From assembly GCA_038042195.1 (NCBI GenBank), contig JBBTET010000045.1, forward strand, positions 1 to 49,937: DNA of 49,937 bases, written 5' to 3'. Of this stretch, positions 44,443-49,937 are shown in pieces. The notes under the pieces are model-generated. The model was not told where the DNA came from, did no database searches, and worked only from the letters and a program-made list of their open reading frames with translations. This DNA is from JACRIM01 sp038042195 (lineage in GTDB: Bacteria; Planctomycetota; Phycisphaerae; UBA1845; UTPLA1). A program made the translations under genes and the position numbers. Position 1 is the first letter of the stretch, and every line of letters starts with the position of its first letter.

Positions 44443-45594
44443 ATGCACATCCTGATTGACGAGGCCATCTGGGGCGTGCCGACGCTGTTCACTCCGCTCG
44501 GCAAGGTACGCACCTATACGGGGCGGGCGCTGACCAGGGACGATCTTGGCGATGCTGATGCGCTGATCGTTCGCTCGGTGACGCGGGTGGACGCCGCGCT
44601 ACTTCAAGGCAGCCGCGTTCGCTTCGTCGGTACGGTCAGTACGGGCGACGATCACATCGACAGGGCCTATCTCTCGCGCGAGGGCATCACGTTTGCGTCG
44701 GCGGCCGGCTTCAATGCCCGGACCGTTGCTGAGTATGTGGTCGCGGTGTTGTTGGAGTTGGCCGCGACGCAGGGGTTCGATTTACCATTGAAAACATTGG
44801 GTGTTCTCGGGGTCGGGCGGATTGGGTCGCTGGTGGCGCGGTGGGGCGAGTTGCTGGGCTTGCGCGTGGTTCGATGTGATCCGCCGAGGCAACGTGCGGA
44901 GGGCGGCGGGGGGTTTGTTTCGTCTGAATGCCTGTGCCATGAGGCCGACATTGTCTCGGTGCATGTGCCGCTCAGCCGTGCGGGAACGGATGCGACGTGG
45001 CGCATGATTGATGCAGGGTGGCTCAATGGAATGAAGACCGGTGCGATGCTGATCAATACGTCGCGCGGGGATGTGATGGATGAGGAGGCGCTGCTTACGG
45101 TGGTGCAGGGGAGACGTGTGAATGCTGCTCTCGATGTATGGCAGGGAGAGCCGAACGTTTGCCGAGAGTTGGTGGAGGCGTGTGCGATTGCGACGCCGCA
45201 CGTGGCTGGGTATTCGATGGATGCGACACAGCGCGGGGCGATGATGATTCGTGATGCATTGGCACTATTCAGTGGTGCGACCGCGCAGGAGTCAGAAACG
45301 AATGTGGATCACGATGGCTCGCGGCGCATTGATATTCCAACTGGTAGCATGATGGACGTTGTTCGCTTCGCGGTCCGGTCGTCGTGCGATGTCAACGCGA
45401 TGGACCGTGCCATGCGGAATTGGNNNNNNNNNNGGAATTGGTCGAAGGGTGGGGGGGCGGCGGCGGGATTCGACGGGCTACGCCGTGAGGCCTTGTCTCG
45501 GCGGGAGTTCGGGGCGTATTCGCTGCCATCTGATTCCAGCGGGTCTGATCAGACCCGCTCAATCCTGCGAGCGTTAGGGTTCACCCTCCCATAA
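44443..45594 (+). CDS. pdxB: erythronate-4-phosphate dehydrogenase, with an assembly gap
   Basis: 383 aa as read, with 10 N at 45424-45433. Oxidises 4-phosphoerythronate in DXP-independent-type pyridoxal phosphate synthesis. D-2-hydroxyacid dehydrogenase fold: TLGVLGVGRIGSLVARWGE (NAD loop), LINTSRGDVMDEEAL, DVWQGEPNVC, IATPHVAGYSMDATQRG, and a PdxB-specific tail FDGLRREALSRREFGAYSL ending LRALGF. Merging the 8-bp repeat GGAATTGG present on both sides of the gap would delete 18 nt and keep the frame. Confidence 0.9.
   Translation: MHILIDEAIWGVPTLFTPLGKVRTYTGRALTRDDLGDADALIVRSVTRVDAALLQGSRVRFVGTVSTGDDHIDRAYLSREGITFASAAGFNARTVAEYVVAVLLELAATQGFDLPLKTLGVLGVGRIGSLVARWGELLGLRVVRCDPPRQRAEGGGGFVSSECLCHEADIVSVHVPLSRAGTDATWRMIDAGWLNGMKTGAMLINTSRGDVMDEEALLTVVQGRRVNAALDVWQGEPNVCRELVEACAIATPHVAGYSMDATQRGAMMIRDALALFSGATAQESETNVDHDGSRRIDIPTGSMMDVVRFAVRSSCDVNAMDRAMRNWXXXXNWSKGGGAAAGFDGLRREALSRREFGAYSLPSDSSGSDQTRSILRALGFTLP
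45424..45433. other. assembly gap inside pdxB
   Basis: Ten Ns flanked on both sides by GGAATTGG (45416-45423 and 45434-45441). This is what is left when two overlapping contigs are joined without merging. Confidence 0.9.
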
Positions 45595-46351
45595 CTGTGC
45601 ATTGGCAAGCATGGCTCGGGTGGGCCGTCTTCCATTATTTTTGGCAGCCGTTTGCAGGGGAGTAGCCGGTTGTAGGGGGGAGTCCGTCTTCCATTATGTA
45701 GGGAATTCGGGGCGGCCCCGGCCCAAGACAAGCTTGTAAGTCGTGTTTGGAAGGTAACTTAAGGCAGGCTGAAAAAAATATGGAATTGTCCGTTGTCTAC
45801 CTTGAAATTGTGCCGCCAAACCGGGTATTATGATCTGTAAGGTATGTGGCCAGTAAAGCGGCCGCATCTCCGGCGAGTCTGTCCGCCTGTGAAGGGCACG
45901 GATGTCGCTAGGTTTGAATAGAAAAACTGATGCCGGTTATCAACGGATCAGGGTCGATTGGGTGGCGAAACGCCTTTGCAAGAGGTTGGGACGCCGCTCA
46001 CCGGGATGTGAAGGCCGTAATATATTTGCGGTTTGCCCGTGTAAACATTGACCTGATCGGCGTATTTTGGTAACATGGCAGGACGGAAGGAAGTGTTGGA
46101 GGGCGATCAGCGGTGTCCGCGAGTTGGCAGATTCGCGGTTTCCTCCGGTTGAATACCTCCATCCAAGTTCGACGACGAATGGCAGTTCGGAGTTGAGTTT
46201 GGCTTCGCGAGTCGGGATGTTCCTGACTGGCGAAGAGAAAAAAGCGAAATAGGAACGAGCGACCTGATCCACCGGTAGGCTAGGGTCCAAAAGAGTTAAG
46301 AAAACTCGAAGGCATTAAGTTGCTCGTGATAGAGCAGGGAGTACAGCTCAG
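45595..46351 (+). promoter_or_regulatory. long non-coding leader with two candidate promoters
   Basis: 757 nt without a supported gene. Candidate promoters: TTGAAA-18-TATTAT (45802-45831) and TTGACC-17-TAACAT (46048-46076). A hairpin TTCGC..AGTC / GACT..GCGAA lies at 46204-46234. A degenerate tandem repeat lies at 45625-45696. The mRNA leader would be about 270-510 nt, long enough for post-transcriptional control; no known riboswitch is recognised. ATG 46352 has GGGAG 10 nt ahead. Confidence 0.5.
45625..45696. repeat. short degenerate tandem repeat
   Basis: CCGTCTTCCATTAT occurs exactly at 45625-45638 and 45683-45696; between them GCAGCCGTTTGCAGGGGAG and GTAGCCGGTTGTAGGGG are related. The period is 58 nt for the exact copy. 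Confidence 0.6.
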
Positions 46352-47512
46352 ATGAAACGAACTTCAACATTTTTGGCATTCAGCATCGTGGCCGGCTTGG
46401 CCGCGAGCGCGATGGCTCAGGAATCGGCCTTGTTTTGGGATACCCGCGACAACGTCACCTCGGCCGGAACCGGCATTGGTGGTCAGTTGATCGGCACCCC
46501 AGTTACGCCTTACATAAATGGTCAGAACCCGGTCGGTGGTCTTGGTAACTCAGCCGACCGCTTCGGAACGGCTGCGGTCAACGCTGGTGGTCGCGGTGCG
46601 GCCGGCGTCCTTCGCCTGGCCCCGGTTGCCTCGACGAATTCGCACCTGAATAACGCTTGGCCGAACTACGACACCGACACCAACGGTTCGACCGGCAACC
46701 TGTGGCTCTACATGAACGTTCAGGATGATGGCACTGGCGGTACCGGCGACGTCATCAGCTCGCTCGGTGTCGACAGCAACCTCACCAATGGTCCGAACTT
46801 CGGATTGGCCGCTCGAAATGCGATTGGTTCCGTCAGCTTCACGATGTTCAATGACGCGACCGTAGCGGCTCAGGCCGGCGGCTCGCCCGCAGTGCCCTGG
46901 AATGGCGTGGTCAATGGTGCCAGCAATCTGGCCGTCCCGCCAAGCATCATTGGTTCGAAGGCCGTCCGCGTCCCGGTCACCACCGGCCCGGTCTATGCCG
47001 CGTCGCTGGGTATTCAGCCGGTTCCGGCCAGCCTCTATCGCGTCGGTCAGCTTCGCGTGACCGCTGGTGCTCGAAACTGCACCCAGCGCAGTGCGAACCT
47101 CCACGTGGACAGCTCGACCTATTCGCTCAAGCTGTCGGTCAACAACTTGCTCATCACCCGCGTCTTCTCGAGCGGCGGCGATGCAGTTGAGAACGTCAAT
47201 ATGGGCTACGACCCATTCGTTGCCAACGGCACGTTCGGCACGCTCGATGCGGGCGTCAGCGGTAGCGTGATTGGCACCTCGGCTGCTCCTGATGCCGCCA
47301 TTCAGGTACGCCTCCACGGCGACTTCTCTGGTGACGGAAACGTTTCAGCAGCGGACATTGCTGGATTCAACGCGGCTGTAGCTGCCACCGGGGCGGTTAA
47401 CCTGAGGGTCAGTCAGGTGTTCTTGGGTGACTTCAATAACAACAGAACAGTAACTGCGGCTGACATTGCAGGCTACACTGCTGCCGTTACCGCGTCTGCT
47501 ACGTGTCCGTAA
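46352..47512 (+). CDS. secreted protein with dockerin-like C-terminus
   Basis: 386 aa from ATG 46352, with a signal peptide cleaved near AMAQE. The body is Gly/Asn/Thr-rich with repeated SAVG- and SLGV-like beta segments, without an enzyme motif I recognise. The C-terminus carries two EF-hand-like loops typical of planctomycete dockerin-like ends: HGDFSGDGNVSAADIAGFN and LGDFNNNRTVTAADIAGYT. Cotranscribed with the PEP-CTERM gene 133 nt downstream, judging by spacing and the terminator after it. Confidence 0.8.
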   Translation: MKRTSTFLAFSIVAGLAASAMAQESALFWDTRDNVTSAGTGIGGQLIGTPVTPYINGQNPVGGLGNSADRFGTAAVNAGGRGAAGVLRLAPVASTNSHLNNAWPNYDTDTNGSTGNLWLYMNVQDDGTGGTGDVISSLGVDSNLTNGPNFGLAARNAIGSVSFTMFNDATVAAQAGGSPAVPWNGVVNGASNLAVPPSIIGSKAVRVPVTTGPVYAASLGIQPVPASLYRVGQLRVTAGARNCTQRSANLHVDSSTYSLKLSVNNLLITRVFSSGGDAVENVNMGYDPFVANGTFGTLDAGVSGSVIGTSAAPDAAIQVRLHGDFSGDGNVSAADIAGFNAAVAATGAVNLRVSQVFLGDFNNNRTVTAADIAGYTAAVTASATCP

Positions 47513-47645
47513 AGTGAGTATGGAATCGACAGCCCTCACCGGACCAGCGCGTGTGCGGTGAATCTTGTAGTGAGGGCTTGGAACAGTTAGGCAAAGGGGA
47601 AAGAACGTAATCGTGTCTTTCCGGGAATTTTTGAAGGAGAGTGAA

Positions 47646-48320
47646 ATGAAAGTTGCAATCAGAGTTTTGGCTGTCGCTGCTGTGTTGGCGATGGCGTCGG
47701 CTGCGAATGCCGATACGTTGGCTTGGTTTAGTGCCAGCAACCCCCAAGGTGGTGCTGGGATCGACAATCCGGGTGGTCCAGGCTCGAAGTTGTCGCTGAG
47801 CTGCGATGCCACGCTTCCGACGGTCTGCACGTGGACGATCACGTTGGCTTTCGCCAACGATGCGGGCGACGAGCTTATGGCTGGTTGGGCCGCTGATCTC
47901 GACATCCGCGGACCGATCGTCCCAGGCAAGATCGACATTGTTCCAGGCAGCTTTGTGTATGCCGTCAACAATTTCACGACGCATTCGGGGACTCCGGGTC
48001 CAGGTACCGGTTTGCTGCGAAATGCGAACGGTCTAGATTTGTCGGGCGGTGGTTCGGCTGGCGGCGCTCTTGCCAGCTTTACGCTCCGCAAGACGAAGCA
48101 GCCTGGCACGGGTACCCAAGGGCTTGACGTCATCTACATGACGACTGGCTTTGTCGAGTGGGCTAGCAATTTCGGAACGTATCCGAACATCAATGGCGTA
48201 TTTGAGGGCGGCGCTGCAGGTTCCGACCTCGGTGACGTCATCAACATCCGGAACTTCCCGGAGCCTTCCTCGATTGCTCTGCTCGGCCTTGGCGCTCTCG
48301 CGCTGATTCGCCGCCGCTAA
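47646..48320 (+). CDS. PEP-CTERM-sorted secreted protein
   Basis: 224 aa from ATG 47646 (GGAGAG upstream), with a signal peptide ending SAANA. The C-terminal sorting signal is PEPSSIALLGLGALALIRRR: PEP motif, hydrophobic helix and Arg cluster, recognised by exosortase for cell-surface processing. The body has DELMAGWAADLDIRGP and FVEWASNFGTYPNI and no recognised domain. Together with the upstream gene it forms a surface-protein operon closed by a strong terminator. Confidence 0.88.
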   Translation: MKVAIRVLAVAAVLAMASAANADTLAWFSASNPQGGAGIDNPGGPGSKLSLSCDATLPTVCTWTITLAFANDAGDELMAGWAADLDIRGPIVPGKIDIVPGSFVYAVNNFTTHSGTPGPGTGLLRNANGLDLSGGGSAGGALASFTLRKTKQPGTGTQGLDVIYMTTGFVEWASNFGTYPNINGVFEGGAAGSDLGDVINIRNFPEPSSIALLGLGALALIRRR

Positions 48321-48388
48321 GAGTGGATTGAGATATCTTGGTTGCCCGATACGCTTGGGCGTCTAAGGTAGACTATGTTTGAAATAAG

Positions 48389-48423
48389 AACGGTCGCCTC
48401 TTTATGGGGCGACCGTTTTTTTT
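48389..48423 (+). terminator. strong intrinsic terminator after PEP-CTERM gene
   Basis: Stem AACGGTCGCC (48389-48398) with GGCGACCGTT (48408-48417) around a 9-nt loop, followed by a T run to 48423. The 282-nt stretch 48321-48602 holds otherwise only this and the leader of the next gene. Confidence 0.88.
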
Positions 48424-48602
48424 GCCTCCGGCTGTTACTCGCTCTAGTATACAAGGGTGCTCCGACGTGTCTCTGGCATTGAACCAGACTGGCCCTGCGT
48501 TTCAGGCAAACGCTATGACAGGAAGCAGCGGCGTTCGGCCATTGATGCTTGCCTGCGGTTGTTGACGACTCGATCAGTTAAAGCAAAGGACTGGGCGATC
48601 AC

Positions 48603-49814
48603 ATGCGAAGACGATTCATACATACTCTCATCTACTCGCTCGTAGGATTTGTGGCATGTGTCGGTGTGGCATCGGCTCAGGATGCCCTCAACACGGGTGA
48701 CATTGATCCAGTTTGGCTGGAGTCGAATCGGTATGAAGCAACTCGACAGGTTGAGTTGCTTTCTGCTGCCTACAGTCTTGCTCCGCAGCAGCTCGCGGCC
48801 CTACAGCAAGAAATGGAAATCAGGCTCTTAAAGCAAAAGGCGTTCGAAGATAAGGAAATGGCTGAGTTAAAACGACTTGCTGATCTGGCAGTCGATGACG
48901 GAGATAGTGAGGACGGCCCACAAGTCCAGGCTGCCTTGGCGAAAATGAAATTCATTGCTGAGAATCAACCTTTCGCTGAGGAAGATGTGGCCGGCTGGGT
49001 CGAAAAGAGTCTCGGAGTCGCGGACGTGGTCGAGGGACGGCAGCGTTGGGAAGAGTTGCGTTTTCGGCATGCCGCCAAGTCGGAAGAGGTTGACGTCAAT
49101 GCCGCCGAGGTGAGCGGCTTCAAGTCCGACCTGGCGTCGGCTCGAACCGACTATGAGGCCACTCCCGTTCCAGTGACCGGTGAGCCGTTGCCCAGTGGTG
49201 ACAAAGGGATGCGACTGGCACCGGCTCAGGAGAAGAAACGCATTGAGCAGGGGACCGTCGTCCCGCCGCATCTGGCCAATGCGAATCCCGATCTGGCCCC
49301 CAAGACCGCCAAGCAGCAGGCTGCGGCGAAGCTGGAGGCCAGCAAAGCGGAGACCGAAGCGCAAATCGCAAAGAGCGCCACGGCAGCGAAGGTGACTCCA
49401 ACGGCGGGAAAGCCCGACGCGAAGTCCGCCGCCGTTCCCGAAACACCTCGATCAGCGGAGGCAAAGCCTGATGCCGCAACGCCCCCGCCCGCCCCGCCGC
49501 TCGACGATTGGGACAAACACGTGCTCGGCCAGGCTACGAAGTACCAATTTGACGACGCCCAGATGACCAACGCCCAGTCCATCCTCCGCGATCTGAAGCG
49601 CCGGGCGAATCAGTACCGTATGAGTCGATCCGATGCGATTGCCCGGGCGCAGCTCATGGTTGATGCCAAGACCCGCGACGCCGAGATGAAGATCCTGAAT
49701 CGCCCGATCGATGCCCTGTTTGAAGAATTGAAGCAGCGTGTGGAGTCCCTGCCGACGGCCGACCAGCGACAGAAGGCGGGCGCTGCCACGAAGAGCAAGG
49801 ATGCCAGGAAATAG
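48603..49814 (+). CDS. secreted Ala/Lys/Glu-rich protein of unknown function
   Basis: 403 aa from ATG 48603; no clear RBS. Signal peptide about 1-25 (ASAQD). Two helical, charged regions: about 40-180 (QLAALQQEMEIRLLKQKAFEDKEMAELKRLADL, VAGWVEKSLGVADVVEGRQRWEEL) and about 305-400 (KYQFDDAQMTNAQSILRDLKRRANQYRMSR), joined by an Ala/Pro/Lys-rich disordered linker (about 240-300). No enzyme or binding motif is recognised. Similar helical segments are seen in planctomycete envelope proteins of unknown role. Confidence 0.8.
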   Translation: MRRRFIHTLIYSLVGFVACVGVASAQDALNTGDIDPVWLESNRYEATRQVELLSAAYSLAPQQLAALQQEMEIRLLKQKAFEDKEMAELKRLADLAVDDGDSEDGPQVQAALAKMKFIAENQPFAEEDVAGWVEKSLGVADVVEGRQRWEELRFRHAAKSEEVDVNAAEVSGFKSDLASARTDYEATPVPVTGEPLPSGDKGMRLAPAQEKKRIEQGTVVPPHLANANPDLAPKTAKQQAAAKLEASKAETEAQIAKSATAAKVTPTAGKPDAKSAAVPETPRSAEAKPDAATPPPAPPLDDWDKHVLGQATKYQFDDAQMTNAQSILRDLKRRANQYRMSRSDAIARAQLMVDAKTRDAEMKILNRPIDALFEELKQRVESLPTADQRQKAGAATKSKDARK

Positions 49815-49867
49815 CTGCGGGATGGTTGCGTGTGAACCCAGTGAGGACCGGCTACAGCGGATTCCAA

Positions 49868-49899
49868 CCGGTTGTAGCGGCCCCCCTCCGTGGGGGCCG
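49868..49899. repeat. palindromic repeat at the right edge
   Basis: CGGCCCCC (49878-49885) pairs with GGGGGCCG (49892-49899) around 6 nt; it follows CCGGTTGTAG (49868-49877). The same decamer occurs at 45666-45675. It may be a REP-like element family. Confidence 0.55.
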
Positions 49900-49937
49900 A
49901 CGAAACACTGAAACTTCAGGGCGTTGCATTTACTTCG

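Noticed and set aside
46204..46234. Hairpin in the leader as a terminator
   Set aside because: The downstream side is A-rich (GAGAAAAAAG), not T-rich, so it is not an intrinsic terminator on the plus strand.
45940..46290. 116-codon minus-strand frame in the long leader
   Set aside because: No RBS, signal or family resemblance; falls in the candidate promoter region.
1..49937. CRISPR array, rRNA or tRNA genes
   Set aside because: No regular direct-repeat/spacer pattern and no recognisable rRNA or tRNA sequence was seen by reading; an Infernal/tRNAscan run would settle it.

Overview
This looks like about 50 kb of chromosome from a planctomycete-type bacterium, possibly from a draft or metagenome-assembled genome, since two 10-N gaps interrupt genes. 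The lineage is inferred from gene style: a PEP-CTERM protein, dockerin-like GD.N.D tails, DCN.NG..D.CE repeats, a large secreted tricorn-like protease, a prepilin-type pseudopilin beside a charged membrane-anchored protein, futalosine-route menaquinone genes, and generally high GC (68% in one sampled line). No rRNA, tRNA or CRISPR array was seen.

Layout. 1-4.1 kb: a truncated alpha/beta hydrolase, a secreted C39-like protein, a TolB-like propeller lipoprotein and a YmdB-type phosphodiesterase. 4.1-11.4 kb: a GNAT acetyltransferase overlapping xseA, then a block resembling part of the ebo (EboA-F) cluster. That block holds a small unrecognised protein overlapping a TatD-like hydrolase (EboB-like) on the plus strand. 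Facing it on the minus strand is a run encoding a cobalamin-binding radical SAM protein, a xylose-isomerase-like TIM barrel (EboE-like) and an alkaline-phosphatase-superfamily protein (EboF-like). 11.5-13.6 kb: an ArsR-type regulator with a clear promoter/operator, an SRPBCC protein and a VOC protein. 13.6-15.1 kb: an AT-richer apolipoprotein N-acyltransferase.

15.4-31.3 kb: tricorn-like protease, TMTC-like TPR membrane protein, purM, lysC, a nuclease-like protein, a site-2 protease, an RCC1 propeller, lysA, an O-antigen ligase/polyprenyl-phosphate glycosyltransferase pair and 5-formyl-THF cyclo-ligase. 31.4-35.5 kb: two tandem paralogous secreted BNR/sialidase-fold proteins with dockerin-like ends. 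35.6-37 kb: pseudopilin and charged partner. 37-39.7 kb: clpC with a structured leader.

40-45.6 kb: two small membrane proteins, a scar made of an IS3 orfA fragment abutting a hicB fragment, mqnC and mqnA with a 4-nt overlap, a 54-residue hydrophobic protein, a DinB-like protein and pdxB with an assembly gap. 45.6-49.9 kb: a long leader region, two secreted surface proteins ending in a strong terminator, a secreted Ala/Lys-rich protein, and a palindromic repeat at the edge.

Most notable: the rearranged ebo-like block with a radical SAM partner, two near-perfect palindromes embedded in frame inside coding genes (mqnC and the O-antigen ligase), the IS3/hicB scar, and the ArsR operator. Translational coupling by ATGA overlap recurs in three gene pairs.
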